From Propionivibrio limicola (GTDB taxonomy: Bacteria; Pseudomonadota; Gammaproteobacteria; Burkholderiales; Rhodocyclaceae), in contig NZ_SSSR01000004.1 in assembly GCF_009469695.1 (NCBI RefSeq), positions 62,001-126,000 of the forward strand: 64,000 nt of DNA, read 5' to 3'. The position numbers and the translations under genes were made by a program. This document shows positions 36,655 to 47,004 of the stretch, piece by piece. Positions within the stretch are counted from its first letter, which is position 1. Each line of letters starts with the position of its first letter. The notes beneath the pieces were generated by a model. The model made no database searches. It was not told where the DNA came from and saw only the letters and a list, made by a program, of their open reading frames with translations.

Positions 36655-38724
36655 TTATTGAGGATGATCGGGAACCACCGTACCGAACAGTCTTTCTTTC
36701 AGGCGCAACAATTCATCGCGCGTGGCGGCTGCCTTCTCGAATTCAAGATTTTTTGCAAACGCGGCCATCTCTTTCTCAAGCCGTTTGACTTCCTGAGTCA
36801 ATTGTTTCTCACTCAGGGCGTTGTAGCCTGCATGCGATTCTGCGGCCTTAAGTTCGCGTTGCGCCGCATTCGAATCGTAAACGCCATCAATAATATCCTT
36901 GATTCGCTTGGTCACCCCTCTGGGGGTTATGTTATGCGCTTTGTTGTAACTGATTTGTTTGATGCGTCGCCGTTCGGTTTCCGCGATAGCACGTTGCATT
37001 GAGCCCGTAACCCGGTCGGCGTAAAGAATGGCCGTGCCGTTGAGGTGGCGGGCTGCGCGGCCAATCGTCTGAATCAGAGAGCGTTCCGATCGCAGGAACC
37101 CCTCCTTGTCGGCGTCAAGAATGGCGACCAAAGAGACTTCAGGTATATCCAACCCCTCGCGCAGCAGGTTGATGCCGACAAGCACATCAAACTTGCCGAG
37201 GCGCAGGTCGCGAATGATTTCGACGCGCTCAACGGTATCGATGTCCGAATGGAGATAGCGGACGCGGGCACCGTTCTCCCCGAGAAAATCGGTCAACTCC
37301 TCCGACATTCTTTTGGTTAACGTGGTGACCAAGACGCGTTCATCACGCGCCACCCTCAGCCGTATCTCGGAAAGCAGGTCGTCAACCTGCGTCATTGCCG
37401 GCCTGATGATGATCTCGGGGTCCACCAATCCTGTCGGACGGACAACTTGCTCAACCACCTGCCCCTGGTGTTGATTCTCGTACTCACCCGGTGTTGCTGA
37501 TACGAAAATGGTTTGCCGGGAGAATGCTTCGTATTCTTCGAATTTCAACGGTCGGTTATCCAGCGCCGAAGGAAGGCGAAAACCGTAATTAACCAGATTT
37601 TCCTTCCGCGACCGGTCGCCTTTGTACATCGAGCCGATTTGCGAAATCGCTACATGCGACTCGTCAATAAACATCAGCGCGTCGGACGGCAAATAGTCGA
37701 GAAGGGTCGGCGGCGGCTCTCCCGTCTTGCGCCCCGACAAGTGACGCGAGTAATTTTCGATACCTTTGCAAAAGCCAAGCTGATCGAGCATTTCAAGATC
37801 GAAACGCGTGCGTTGCTCGATACGCTGCGCTTCAACCAGGCGCCCCTCCCTGTTGAAAAAGTCCGCGCGCTGTCGCAACTCTTCCTTAATCGCTTCAATC
37901 GCGCGCAGCACTGTCGCACGAGGCGTCACGTAGTGCGAAGACGGGAAGACGGTGAAACGGGCCAGCTTGGCCTCCAAGTGACCGGTCAGCGGATCGAACA
38001 ACTGCAACCCGTCGATTTCATCGTCGAACAGCGAGATACGAATAGCGTGTTCGGCATGTTCCGCCGGAAAAACGTCGATAACATCGCCCCGGACACGAAA
38101 GGTCCCACGATGAAAATCAAGTTCATTACGTTCGTATTGCATCTCCGCAAGGCGCTTGATGACAGCACGTTGCCCCATCCGGTCGCCGACTCGCATGGTC
38201 AGAATCATCTGATGGTATTCGTCACGATCACCGATGCCATAAATACATGATACGGTAGCCACGATCACGCAGTCACGTCGCTCCAACAGGCTCTTGGTTG
38301 CCGAAAGCCGCATCTGTTCGATGTGTTCGTTGATTGCCGAATCCTTCTCGATGAACAGGTCGCGCGCCGGAACATAAGCTTCGGGCTGATAGTAATCGTA
38401 GTAGGAGACGAAGTATTCGACGGCATTGTCCGGTAGAAACTCCCGGAACTCGGAATACAACTGCGCCGCCAGCGTTTTATTCGGCGCCAACACGAGCGCC
38501 GGTCGCCCTGTTCGGGCGATCACGTTGGCCATCGTAAAAGTCTTGCCTGACCCGGTCACACCGAGCAACGTCTGATAGGACAGCCCGTCATCCAGCCCCT
38601 CAACAAGCCGGGCGATCGCCTCAGGCTGATCGCCCGCCGGCTCGAACGGTTGATAGAGCCTGAAAGGACTTCCTTCAAAAGTGACAAAATCGGGCTTATC
38701 CGGCTTTTTCGGAGACGTCATCAT
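36655..38724 (-). CDS. uvrB: Excinuclease ABC subunit B
   Basis: UvrB is the damage-verifying helicase-like subunit of nucleotide excision repair. The 689-residue protein has Walker [15 protein letters not shown] and the beta-hairpin region [20 protein letters not shown]. It also has the DESHV box, C-terminal helicase motifs ([26 protein letters not shown]) and the UvrC-binding UVR domain near the end ([20 protein letters not shown]). It is divergent from an aminotransferase gene. I saw no LexA-type CTGT-N8-ACAG box upstream. Confidence 0.98.
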   Translation of the reverse strand: MMTSPKKPDKPDFVTFEGSPFRLYQPFEPAGDQPEAIARLVEGLDDGLSYQTLLGVTGSGKTFTMANVIARTGRPALVLAPNKTLAAQLYSEFREFLPDNAVEYFVSYYDYYQPEAYVPARDLFIEKDSAINEHIEQMRLSATKSLLERRDCVIVATVSCIYGIGDRDEYHQMILTMRVGDRMGQRAVIKRLAEMQYERNELDFHRGTFRVRGDVIDVFPAEHAEHAIRISLFDDEIDGLQLFDPLTGHLEAKLARFTVFPSSHYVTPRATVLRAIEAIKEELRQRADFFNREGRLVEAQRIEQRTRFDLEMLDQLGFCKGIENYSRHLSGRKTGEPPPTLLDYLPSDALMFIDESHVAISQIGSMYKGDRSRKENLVNYGFRLPSALDNRPLKFEEYEAFSRQTIFVSATPGEYENQHQGQVVEQVVRPTGLVDPEIIIRPAMTQVDDLLSEIRLRVARDERVLVTTLTKRMSEELTDFLGENGARVRYLHSDIDTVERVEIIRDLRLGKFDVLVGINLLREGLDIPEVSLVAILDADKEGFLRSERSLIQTIGRAARHLNGTAILYADRVTGSMQRAIAETERRRIKQISYNKAHNITPRGVTKRIKDIIDGVYDSNAAQRELKAAESHAGYNALSEKQLTQEVKRLEKEMAAFAKNLEFEKAAATRDELLRLKERLFGTVVPDHPQ

Positions 38725-38883
38725 GCTAGAATTTTACGTTGAATTTTGACGACTGCCGTGGCTTTCGAATAAGCCAACGGCACCAATTTTCCCTTCATTT
38801 ACAACCGTCGATGGCGCATCCCGACCCCGACATTCCTTCCGTCGATCGGCTACGTCATGCCTACTACTTACGGAGTACCCGAC

Positions 38884-40086
38884 ATGTCTTCCTCGATTTT
38901 TTCTGCCGTTGAAATGGCACCGCGCGACCCGATTCTTGGGCTGAACGAAGCTTATAACGCCGACTCGCGTTCGACCAAGGTCAATCTGGGCGTTGGCGTT
39001 TATTTCGACGATAACGGAAAAATCCCCCTGCTCAACGCTGTCAAGGTTGCAGAAAAAGTTCGCCTGGATAGCATGCCGGCACGAGGTTACCAGCCAATCG
39101 AGGGACTTGCGGCCTACAATCAAGCCGTGCAGGTAATGCTGTTTGGCAAGGAATCTCCGCTCCTCACCGAAAGCAAAGTGGTCACGGTTGAGGCCCTGGG
39201 TGGCACCGGCGCCCTCAAAGTTGGCGCTGATTACCTGAAACGTCTCATGCCCGACTCCAAGGTTTACATCAGTGATCCCAGCTGGGAAAACCATCGCGGC
39301 ATTTTCGAGAGTGCGGGCTTCCCGGTCGAAACCTATCCCTACTACGACGCAGAAACCCGTGGCGTAAACTTTGACGCCATGAAAGCAAGGCTTGATGCAT
39401 TGGCGCCTCAATCGATCATTGTCTTGCACGCCTGCTGCCACAACCCGACCGGAGCCGACCTGACGGAAGATCAATGGCGCCAAGTCATTGACATCATCCG
39501 CTCACGTAGTTTGATTGCGTTTATCGACATGGCCTACCAAGGCTTTGCCGAAGGCCTTGAGAAAGATGCAACGGCGCTGAATCTTTTTGCCGCTTCGGGT
39601 CTGCAGTTCTTTATCTCGACCTCCTATTCGAAGTCGTTTTCGCTTTACGGCGAGCGCGTTGGCGCATTGTCGGTCGTTACGGACTCCAAAGACGAGGCCG
39701 CGCGCGTCATGTCACAAGTCAAGCGCGTCATTCGTACCAATTATTCGAACCCGCCGACGCACGGCGGAGCGATTGTGGCAGCCGTCCTCTCGAATCCTGA
39801 ATTGCGCCAAATGTGGGAAAACGAACTTGCCGGCATGCGCGACCGTATCCGCACCATGCGCAGCAGCCTGGCCGAGAAACTGAATGCCAAAGGCGTCGCC
39901 CAGGATTTTTCGTTCATCACCAAACAGCGCGGGATGTTCTCCTACACAGGGCTGACCGCCGAACGGGTCGCTCGCATGCAGAGCGAATTCGGCGTCTATG
40001 CGGTAAGCACCGGCCGTGTCTGCATGGCCGCGCTGAACTCGAAAAATATTGATTACGTCGCTGACGCGATCGCGGCTGTTCTGTAA
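38884..40086 (+). CDS. tyrB: Aromatic/aspartate aminotransferase (class I)
   Basis: A 400-residue pyridoxal-phosphate aminotransferase of the aspartate/tyrosine family Ia. Diagnostic parts are the substrate loop DPILGLNEAYNAD, HACCHNPTGADLT, IDMAYQGFAEGLEKD, the Schiff-base lysine in SYSKSFSLYGERVGAL, and the C-terminal ERVARMQSEFGVYAVSTGRVCMA. The start is the ATG at 38884 (MSSSIFSAVEMAPRDPI) behind a GGAG ribosome-binding site. Sequence alone does not separate AspC from TyrB activity. The symbol reflects the usual betaproteobacterial naming next to uvrB. Confidence 0.9.
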   Translation: MSSSIFSAVEMAPRDPILGLNEAYNADSRSTKVNLGVGVYFDDNGKIPLLNAVKVAEKVRLDSMPARGYQPIEGLAAYNQAVQVMLFGKESPLLTESKVVTVEALGGTGALKVGADYLKRLMPDSKVYISDPSWENHRGIFESAGFPVETYPYYDAETRGVNFDAMKARLDALAPQSIIVLHACCHNPTGADLTEDQWRQVIDIIRSRSLIAFIDMAYQGFAEGLEKDATALNLFAASGLQFFISTSYSKSFSLYGERVGALSVVTDSKDEAARVMSQVKRVIRTNYSNPPTHGGAIVAAVLSNPELRQMWENELAGMRDRIRTMRSSLAEKLNAKGVAQDFSFITKQRGMFSYTGLTAERVARMQSEFGVYAVSTGRVCMAALNSKNIDYVADAIAAVL

Positions 40087-40105
40087 GGGTTTTCCCTTCG
40101 CTTTA

Positions 40106-40137
40106 CGCCAGCCGCAATAGGCGGCTGGCGTTTGTTT
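40106..40137 (+). terminator. Rho-independent terminator after the aminotransferase gene
   Basis: A ten-base perfect stem (CGCCAGCCGC/GCGGCTGGCG) with a five-base loop is followed by TTTGTTT. It lies between convergent genes. Confidence 0.9.
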
Positions 40138-40152
40138 ACCGCAACCAAAACA

Positions 40153-42048
40153 CTACGACGATCGATGACCCGCTTGCACGATCGGCGACCGAAGATTCCC
40201 GCCTATGTTGATGGGCACCTGCATCCGGCTGGCAGTCCCCATGATTTGCAGTTCCAGGTGGCCATTTACGTTCAGATCGTTATCGACAGCCAGATGGCCG
40301 GTCGAACGCATACGCCCGGAGTCGATGACCAACCCCGTGAGTTGATAACCTCTCGATGAGACTCTTACCTTCCCGGTCAGTTCTTCGAATGCCGTCGCTC
40401 CGCCTTGCACAGGCGTGCCGGCGACACGACGCGCTGCTTCGGCCAGGTCGATTCCGGAAATCACGCCGCGCCGAACTGCAATATCGCCTTCTGTATTTAA
40501 CGTCCTAAGGATTTTTTCCCAAGAGCCTGTCGCTGCGGAAAAGCGGATTTTTCCTGTCAGCTCTCCCGAAAACTGCTGACCAAGGCCGATTGCCGGACCG
40601 AATGTCGACAAGTTGATCCGTTCAAAAGACAGGGCACCCGAGATATCCGCAGGTACTTGCCGGTTTGGCGACACAATAGCCAGCCCCCCCTGGACCCGGC
40701 CACCAAAAATGCGCAGATCCATGGCATCGACATTTAATACCCCCTCGACCACGCGCCCATGCACCGAGACTGAGTCGAAGCGGTGACGCGAACCATCTGG
40801 CACCTTCCAGCCGACCCCCTCCATGGTGAAATCAATGGTACGCCCTTCTTGTTTCAGACGTAGCGACAAGTCCTTATCGGCCGTACTGAGCAAAAGGGAA
40901 TCCAGCTGTTTGGATGACGTTAGCCTAACCTCGCCTGCCATCCCGGATATTTTCACTCCCCCATAAGCGATACTGACATCTTCAATGCCCATCTTGCCAA
41001 CCGGCGACGCACTCACGGACGCGACAATTGAGGCAAATGTGCCGGTCTGTTCTGGTCCCAACTCGATTCCTTGCACCACGACGTCTGAAACCAATTCGCC
41101 GCGACCAAATGATGAAGAAATATTGGGTAGCAACCTGACCTGATCGACCTGAAGCCCGTGCTTTCCGGCCATTTCTTTTGCGCCGGCCCCGACCTTCACC
41201 TCTTTGAGAATAAGTCGTGGCGTCGGAAAAAAAGCCACTTGAATTTGACTTACATTGACTGGCAATCCAGTCAATCGAGAGATCGACGCTTCAAACGCTG
41301 CCAAGTGGTTGTTGTAGGGATAGAGAACCGCCACGACGGGCGCTAGAACTATCACGCCGATCAATATCGAAAAGAATGCGCGAAGTCTTGAGCCCCGTTT
41401 CGCCGTTTCGTGCGAAAAACCCGGAATGCGCGTTTGGGGCCGAGCACAGGGTTTATCAGCTTTGCCCCGCTGAAATAACCCCGCAAGCGTTTTCAGGGCT
41501 CCCCTGATTTTCAGGCCTACGCCGGACGATTCACTTGCCTGAGGAGGCTCATCGGGGATTGGTGCAGGCCGGGATTGGGGGGCAAGGGACAGAGGCGCCC
41601 CGCCACCTCCCAGCGAAGCATTCCGAATTCCTCTTTCAAAATGAGACACCGACAGCATCGTGATGGACATATCCGACGCTTGCATGGAATCTTTTTCGCG
41701 CTGCCCGTACGCCGGAATTTCAGAGGTTCGTGAACGTTGAGCAAACAACACTTCATCATCGCTGCGCCCTACTGCTTCGCGGATTGCCTTTGCGACGCTC
41801 TTCCCCTCCGCCCAGATCGGGTCCTGATCGATTTTCGGAGCGGTTTGAATAAATCCGCCTTTCTCAAGTTCAAGCAGGGTGTTTTCAGTCAGCTGAGGAT
41901 TGCCGGTTTTCCCGCAAAGGCCAGCAAATGAGGTTTTCCCATCGACCAAAATCAAAATCATGCGCATGTTTCGCTGAACGAGGCGTGTCCGCTGCCGCAT
42001 TGCTTCTTCGCCAGCACTCGTTTTTACGTAGACAACATTCGGTTCCAT
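40153..42048 (-). CDS. AsmA-family protein with N-terminal cytoplasmic regulatory-like domain
   Basis: A 631-residue protein in three parts. Residues 1-70 resemble a small winged-helix-like module found at the start of many betaproteobacterial signalling proteins (ILILVDGKTSFAGLC...LLELEKGGFIQT). A disordered Pro/Ser-rich linker runs to about 220. A single membrane helix (224-243) follows, then a long AsmA-like beta-rich periplasmic part. That part has the AsmA C-terminal pattern DLAEAARRVAGTPVQGGATA and FEELTGKVRVSSRGYQLTGL. AsmA proteins affect outer-membrane assembly. Attaching a cytoplasmic module is unusual. The start ATG at 42048 begins the N-terminal module. Confidence 0.8.
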   Translation of the reverse strand: MEPNVVYVKTSAGEEAMRQRTRLVQRNMRMILILVDGKTSFAGLCGKTGNPQLTENTLLELEKGGFIQTAPKIDQDPIWAEGKSVAKAIREAVGRSDDEVLFAQRSRTSEIPAYGQREKDSMQASDMSITMLSVSHFERGIRNASLGGGGAPLSLAPQSRPAPIPDEPPQASESSGVGLKIRGALKTLAGLFQRGKADKPCARPQTRIPGFSHETAKRGSRLRAFFSILIGVIVLAPVVAVLYPYNNHLAAFEASISRLTGLPVNVSQIQVAFFPTPRLILKEVKVGAGAKEMAGKHGLQVDQVRLLPNISSSFGRGELVSDVVVQGIELGPEQTGTFASIVASVSASPVGKMGIEDVSIAYGGVKISGMAGEVRLTSSKQLDSLLLSTADKDLSLRLKQEGRTIDFTMEGVGWKVPDGSRHRFDSVSVHGRVVEGVLNVDAMDLRIFGGRVQGGLAIVSPNRQVPADISGALSFERINLSTFGPAIGLGQQFSGELTGKIRFSAATGSWEKILRTLNTEGDIAVRRGVISGIDLAEAARRVAGTPVQGGATAFEELTGKVRVSSRGYQLTGLVIDSGRMRSTGHLAVDNDLNVNGHLELQIMGTASRMQVPINIGGNLRSPIVQAGHRSS

Positions 42049-42148
42049 AGCAGGGATCTATCTTGTTTAGCCAAAGGGAGCCAGGTTGGCGCGCATTGGC
42101 AGGCGGTTATCAATGAGAGATAGGGCCGGCAATGCCAATACGAATTGG

Positions 42149-42177
42149 TTGACATGATAGTCGTCACAGCCTAGAAT
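42149..42177 (+). promoter_or_regulatory. Sigma-70 promoter of tRNA-Asn
   Basis: A perfect TTGACA, a 17-base spacer and TAGAAT (five of six). The -10 ends 14 bases before the tRNA. Confidence 0.88.
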
Positions 42178-42191
42178 GACGACTTCTTTAT

Positions 42192-42267
42192 TCCCCGATA
42201 GCTCAGTTGGTAGAGCGCCGGACTGTTAATCCGTAGGTCCCTGGTTCGAGCCCAGGTCGGGGAGCCA
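42192..42267 (+). tRNA. tRNA-Asn (anticodon GUU)
   Basis: 76 nucleotides with acceptor TCCCCGA/TCGGGGA, discriminator G and encoded CCA. The anticodon loop is CTGTTAA (anticodon GTT) and the T-loop is TTCGAGC. It has its own promoter and terminator, so it is a single-gene unit. Confidence 0.97.
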
Positions 42268-42280
42268 AAAATATCAAAAA

Positions 42281-42306
42281 AGCCAATCTTGCTGATTGGC
42301 TTTTTG
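42281..42306 (+). terminator. Terminator after tRNA-Asn
   Basis: The stem AGCCAATC/GATTGGCT has a five-base loop and is followed by TTTTT. An A-run before the stem lets it also serve the convergent FAD-oxidase gene. Confidence 0.88.
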
Positions 42307-42337
42307 CTTTTGGTGACCAATTTTTACTGCCTGATTT

Positions 42338-43771
42338 TTAACCCGCCTCAGCCTGCCTCACAAGGGTCGGATCAAATAATTTCCCCGGATTCATTAATCC
42401 TTTCGGATCAAGCGCCTGTTTGATCTCAAGCATCATCTTCATCTCGACCGAACTCTTGTAGCGTAGCAACTCGCTACGTTTCAACTGTCCTATGCCATGC
42501 TCGGCGCTAATCGTGCCCCCTAGCGAATGCACGATGTCATAGACAATTCTGTTGACCTGCGATTGGGCTGCGAGAAAGGCAGTGTTTTCACCTGCTTCCG
42601 GCTTTGACTGGTTGTAATGCAGATTACCGTCACCGACGTGCCCGAAAGCGACGATCCGGATTCCCGGGAAGGCATTTTCGAGCGCCGCGCCAGCACGCGC
42701 CAGAAATTCGCCGATACGCGAAACGGGCACGGCGATATCGTGTTTGATACTAAACCCTTCGATCTTCTGTGCCTCACTGATATTTTCCCGCAGGGTCCAC
42801 AAGCGTTTTGCCTGTTCAATGTTTTGCGCAATAACCGCATCAGTGACGTCACCACGCTCGAACGCCTTCTCCAAGAACGCTTCCAAGGCAGCCGCCAGAG
42901 TACCCTCATCGTTCGACGACGAGATTTCGACGAGCAGATACCACGGACTGCCGGGCAATGGCGCCTGAGCGTCACGGATGTGTTTGAGAACAAGGCCGAG
43001 AGAAACATCCGACACCAACTCACACGCAGTCAGCGATGTATCAAAGTCTGCCTGCAACGAACCAAGGACCTTGACGGCAACATGAGGGGAATCAATCGCC
43101 AACCACGCGGTTGCCGTTGCGCGAGGTAGGGGGAATAGCTTCAGCACTGCGGCGGTAATGATTCCCAGCGTTCCTTCAGCGCCGATGAAAAGCTGCTTGA
43201 GATCATAACCTGTGTTGTCTTTACGCAAACCGCGCAATCCGTTCCAGATATCGCCATTCGGTAACACGACTTCCAGGCCGAGAGTCAATTCGCGGGCATT
43301 GCCATAACGTAGAACCTGCACGCCACCCGCGTTTGTGGAAAGATTCCCGCCGATTTCGCACGTCCCCTCGGCGGCCAGCGAAAGCGGAAAAAGGCGCTCC
43401 GCATTGAAGGCGGCGTCTTTTACTGCCTGAAGAACACACCCTGCTTCGACGGTGATTGTGTTGTTGGCCGGATCAATGTCGCGAATTCTATTCAGGCGAG
43501 AGACGTTGATAAGCACCGCCTCACCCTGCTGATCAGGAATCCCGGCACCGCACAGACTGGTATTCCCGCCTTGAGGAACCATGGGAACGCCCGCCTCCGC
43601 ACACAAACGGACAACAGCCGCCACTTCTTCCACCGAACCCGGCCGCACGACGCAACGGGCAGCCCCTTGGTAACGCCCCCGCCAATCTTTCAGGAAGGGG
43701 GACATACCATCGGTATCGGTCAGCACATAATTGCCACCAACGATCGCGGCCAAGCGCTCGATGAGCGACAT
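42338..43771 (-). CDS. FAD-linked D-2-hydroxyacid dehydrogenase (GlcD/D2HGDH-like)
   Basis: A 477-residue VAO/PCMH-fold flavoprotein. The FAD-binding part has VPQGGNTSLCGAG, GGNLSTNAGGVQVLRYGNAREL and LFIGAEGTLGIITAA. The C-terminal FAD-oxidase domain has the metal-binding-type FGHVGDGNLHYN and AEHGIGQLKR. Family members oxidise D-2-hydroxyglutarate, D-lactate or glycolate. The single-gene setting, without glcE/glcF, favours a D-2-hydroxyglutarate-type enzyme, but the substrate is not decided by sequence. It is followed by the H-NS-like gene upstream on the same strand. Confidence 0.88.
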   Translation of the reverse strand: MSLIERLAAIVGGNYVLTDTDGMSPFLKDWRGRYQGAARCVVRPGSVEEVAAVVRLCAEAGVPMVPQGGNTSLCGAGIPDQQGEAVLINVSRLNRIRDIDPANNTITVEAGCVLQAVKDAAFNAERLFPLSLAAEGTCEIGGNLSTNAGGVQVLRYGNARELTLGLEVVLPNGDIWNGLRGLRKDNTGYDLKQLFIGAEGTLGIITAAVLKLFPLPRATATAWLAIDSPHVAVKVLGSLQADFDTSLTACELVSDVSLGLVLKHIRDAQAPLPGSPWYLLVEISSSNDEGTLAAALEAFLEKAFERGDVTDAVIAQNIEQAKRLWTLRENISEAQKIEGFSIKHDIAVPVSRIGEFLARAGAALENAFPGIRIVAFGHVGDGNLHYNQSKPEAGENTAFLAAQSQVNRIVYDIVHSLGGTISAEHGIGQLKRSELLRYKSSVEMKMMLEIKQALDPKGLMNPGKLFDPTLVRQAEAG

Positions 43772-43780
43772 TTCAAACGC

Positions 43781-44101
43781 CTAACGGTTGATAAGGCAAT
43801 CTTCGAGACGGCCACCCGCCTCAAGAAGCGAGCGAACCCATTTGGGCTTGGGACCCTTGCCGCCGTGCCACGTTTCGGCCGGATTGTTGGGATTCTGGTA
43901 TTTCGCTTCCTTGGTCGCCGATTGCGCTTTTTTGGAGGAAACGGCTGCCGTCAAACCGAGTTCCTGAGCAGTAAAGCCGTACAACCGGACGTTGCTGCGG
44001 GTAAGCTCAAGCGCTTCCTGGCGCTGGCCATCCAGGATCGCCTTTTTCTTAGCCTGCAATTCGGCAATTTGCTGTTCAAGTACTTGGATTTCGTTGCTCA
44101 T
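43781..44101 (-). CDS. H-NS family nucleoid-associated protein
   Basis: A 106-residue histone-like protein. It has an N-terminal coiled-coil oligomerisation region (IQVLEQQIAELQAKKKAIL) and the C-terminal AT-hook-like DNA-binding motif YQNPNNPAETWHGGKGPKPKW, followed by VRSLLEAGG. The start is the ATG at 44101 (MSNEIQ), with a GGAGGAACC-type ribosome-binding site. The frame is open upstream to 44182 but that part overlaps rimO and is not H-NS-like. It probably silences foreign or AT-rich DNA. Confidence 0.92.
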   Translation of the reverse strand: MSNEIQVLEQQIAELQAKKKAILDGQRQEALELTRSNVRLYGFTAQELGLTAAVSSKKAQSATKEAKYQNPNNPAETWHGGKGPKPKWVRSLLEAGGRLEDCLINR

Positions 44102-44132
44102 TGGTTCCTCCAGATCGATTATGGTTGTGTGA

Positions 44133-45461
44133 TTACTGGGTAATGATTTCTGCGTACAGATCGTGTTCGTCAGCATCGACAATGCTCACCTGCAAAAAGT
44201 CGCCAGGCTCGGCATCGAAGTAACCGTCGACGAAGACAAGACCGTCGATTTCCGGCGCGTCAGCCGACGATCGGGCAATCACGCCTTCCTCATCAACTTC
44301 GTCAACGAGCACGGCGATCTCGCGCCCGATCTTGGCGGCCAGCAGTTCGGCGGAGATGTCTTCCTGCACATCCATCAGACGGCGGCGACGCTCCTCGCGC
44401 ACCTCATCCGGCACCGCGCCCGGCAGTTCGTTGGCGGCAGCGCCGTGGACCGGCGAGTACGGGAAGCAGCCGACGCGGTCGAGCCGTGCTTCTTCGAGAA
44501 ATTCCAGCAGTTCCTCGAATTCGGCCTCGGTCTCGCCGGGGAAGCCGGTGATGAAGGTGCTGCGGATGGTGAGATCCGGACAGATCGCACGCCAGGCTTT
44601 GATGCGCTCGAGATTGTTTTCGGCGCTGGCCGGCCGTTTCATCGCCTTGAGAATACGAGGGTTCGCATGCTGGAACGGCACGTCGAGGTACGGCAGTATT
44701 TTGCCCTCGGCCATCAGCGGAATCAGTTCGTCGACGCTCGGATACGGATAGACGTAGTGCAGGCGCACCCAGATGCCGAACTCGGCCAGCGCCTCGCACA
44801 GCTCCTTCAGCCGCGTTTTGACCGGCCGACCGCCGACGAAGCCGGTGCGGTACTTCACATCGACGCCGTAGGCGCTGGTGTCCTGCGAGATGACCAGCAG
44901 TTCGCGCACGCCGGCCTCGGCGAGATTCTTTGCCTCCTGCAGCACATCGCCGATCGGCCGGCTGACCAGCGGCCCGCGCAGCGACGGAATGATGCAGAAC
45001 GTGCAACCGTGATTGCAGCCTTCGGAAATCTTGAGATAAGCGAAGTGCTGCGGCGTCAGTTTGATGCCCTGCGGCGGAACAAGGCTGGTAAACGGATCGT
45101 GCGGCTGCGGCAGGTAAGCGTGCACGTTCTGCAAGACCTCGTCGGCGGCATGCGGCCCGGTAATCGCCAGCACCTTCGGATGCGTCTCGCGCACCAGATC
45201 CTGCTTTGCGCCTAGGCAACCGGTGACAATCACCTTCCCGTTGGCCTCCAAGGCCTCGCCGATCGCTTCGAGCGACTCCTCAACCGCCGCGTCGATAAAA
45301 CCGCAGGTATTGACGATCACCAGATCGGCACCTTCGTAGGAGGGAGAAAGGATGTAACCTTCGGCGCGAAGCTTGGTGAGAATCTGCTCAGAATCGACCA
45401 AAGCCTTCGGGCACCCCAGGCTGACCAACCCAATCGTCGGGATTTTTTCACTAATATTCAA
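44133..45461 (-). CDS. rimO: Ribosomal protein S12 methylthiotransferase RimO
   Basis: RimO adds a methylthio group to an Asp of ribosomal protein S12. The 442-residue radical-SAM enzyme has an N-terminal UPF0004 domain ([42 protein letters not shown]) with three cluster cysteines. The radical-SAM motif is [11 protein letters not shown], and a C-terminal TRAM domain ends [20 protein letters not shown]. The conserved [20 protein letters not shown] confirms the family. It is divergent from the TPR gene. Confidence 0.97.
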   Translation of the reverse strand: MNISEKIPTIGLVSLGCPKALVDSEQILTKLRAEGYILSPSYEGADLVIVNTCGFIDAAVEESLEAIGEALEANGKVIVTGCLGAKQDLVRETHPKVLAITGPHAADEVLQNVHAYLPQPHDPFTSLVPPQGIKLTPQHFAYLKISEGCNHGCTFCIIPSLRGPLVSRPIGDVLQEAKNLAEAGVRELLVISQDTSAYGVDVKYRTGFVGGRPVKTRLKELCEALAEFGIWVRLHYVYPYPSVDELIPLMAEGKILPYLDVPFQHANPRILKAMKRPASAENNLERIKAWRAICPDLTIRSTFITGFPGETEAEFEELLEFLEEARLDRVGCFPYSPVHGAAANELPGAVPDEVREERRRRLMDVQEDISAELLAAKIGREIAVLVDEVDEEGVIARSSADAPEIDGLVFVDGYFDAEPGDFLQVSIVDADEHDLYAEIITQ

Positions 45462-45569
45462 AACGTTGATCTCGACAACAAAAAATTTTGGCGATCATAC
45501 CGCAGTTGACGTCGCACTTGGCGGGTTAGCCGCTTAATTACCTGTTCCCAAACAATTCAACATCAGGCC

Positions 45570-46970
45570 ATGGACCCATCTGACGAGCACGCCGATATTT
45601 GCCCGGAAGCGGAAGAACTTTTTTTTGCAGGCGTCTGCCTGACCGAAAGCGGAGATGTGGCAGGAGCGCAAGACGCCTACCGCAAGGCACTGGCAATCAG
45701 CCCGGATTTTGCTGAGGCACACGCCAATCTGGGTTTGCTGCTCGAACGTAACGCGCAATTCGACGCGGCAGAGCACCATCAACGGCGAGCCGTCGAGATC
45801 AATCCTCAACAACCCCAGTTTCTGATTAACCTTGGCGCCCTGCTTATCCGTCTGAAGCGTTTTGACGAAGCTGAATTGATTTGTCGCCAAGCCCTGCTTC
45901 AGGCGCCGTTGTCAGCGTCGGCGTGGACCAACCTTGGTGTTCTGCAAACCTGTACCTTCCAGGACGCCGAAGCCGAACAATGCCACCGGACGGCTATCGC
46001 GCTCGACGCGGAGAACTTGTCGGCACCGACCAACCTCGCGCATCTATTGCTTCGCCAGGGCCGCTATGAAGAGGGCTGGCGCTATTACGAGCAACGCAAA
46101 ACATACGAACAACTCGAACGCCTGTTTACTTTCCCGCGCTGGCAAGGCGATCCGCTTCACGGAAAAAAACTGCTGATCGGTATCGAGATGGGGCACGGCG
46201 ACATGATCCAGTTCAGCCGTTATGCCCGCATCGCCAAGGAACATGGCGCTTCACGCGTTGGCATTCTGTGCCATCCCGGGCTCAAACGATTATTTGAGAG
46301 CCTTGCGGGCGTTGATGAAATCATTGCCGCGAACGAAACCGTCCCCCGCGAGGGCTGGGATTACTGGACGCCACCGATGAGTTTTCCCTACTTCTTCAAA
46401 ACACGCCTCGACTCGATCCCGGCACAGATTCCTTATCTGTCGGCAAAACCGGATCAAATTCGTCGCTGGGCACAAGCCATCGGGAGTGAAGAAAAGGGAA
46501 AACGAATCGGAATTGTCTGGCGCGGCAACCCCCGCTTTGAAAACGACGCGGACCGGTCCATCCACGACATGGCGCTACTCGCATCATTGGGAGACATCGC
46601 GGGCACCCGGTTTTTCAACCTGCAGAAAGGTTTGACCGCTGACGAGGCGAACGAATTGTCGACCCACCTGCCTTGCGACGACCTCGGCCCCCAACTTGAC
46701 GACTTTGCCGACACCGCCGCCGTCGTCGAAAATCTCGACCTCGTCATCACCGTGGACTCGGCCGTCGCCCACCTCGCCGGCGCGCTCGAACGCCCGTGCT
46801 GGGTTCTATTGCCGGCTTTCAAGACCGACTGGCGCTGGTTGCTGAATCGCGACGATTCGCCCTGGTATCCGGCAGGAATGCGGCTTTTTCGGCAAGACAA
46901 GCCGGGCGACTGGGCGACGGTGTTGGGCAAGGTCAGAAAGGCGCTGGAAGGTTTGGTTACCGCCAACTGA
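45570..46970 (+). CDS. TPR protein with glycosyltransferase-9-like C-terminal domain
   Basis: A 466-residue protein. Residues about 15-175 are tandem TPR units (AGAQDAYRKALAISPDFAEA; AHANLGLLLERNAQFDAAEH; SAWTNLGVLQTCTFQDAEAE). Residues about 200-460 resemble the ADP-heptose/GT9-type fold (LLIGIEMGHGDMIQFSRYA, RIGIVWRGNPRF, VITVDSAVAHLAGALERPCW). Such proteins are common in betaproteobacteria; some modify flagellin or surface structures, but no function is assigned here. It is divergent from rimO with a 108-base gap and convergent with phaB. Confidence 0.82.
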   Translation: MDPSDEHADICPEAEELFFAGVCLTESGDVAGAQDAYRKALAISPDFAEAHANLGLLLERNAQFDAAEHHQRRAVEINPQQPQFLINLGALLIRLKRFDEAELICRQALLQAPLSASAWTNLGVLQTCTFQDAEAEQCHRTAIALDAENLSAPTNLAHLLLRQGRYEEGWRYYEQRKTYEQLERLFTFPRWQGDPLHGKKLLIGIEMGHGDMIQFSRYARIAKEHGASRVGILCHPGLKRLFESLAGVDEIIAANETVPREGWDYWTPPMSFPYFFKTRLDSIPAQIPYLSAKPDQIRRWAQAIGSEEKGKRIGIVWRGNPRFENDADRSIHDMALLASLGDIAGTRFFNLQKGLTADEANELSTHLPCDDLGPQLDDFADTAAVVENLDLVITVDSAVAHLAGALERPCWVLLPAFKTDWRWLLNRDDSPWYPAGMRLFRQDKPGDWATVLGKVRKALEGLVTAN

Positions 46971-47004
46971 CGATTGGTTGCACGTCGCTCAACATCACAC
47001 TTCG

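Noticed and set aside
38725-38883. LexA (SOS) box upstream of uvrB
   Set aside because: No CTGT-N8-ACAG pattern was found in the interval.
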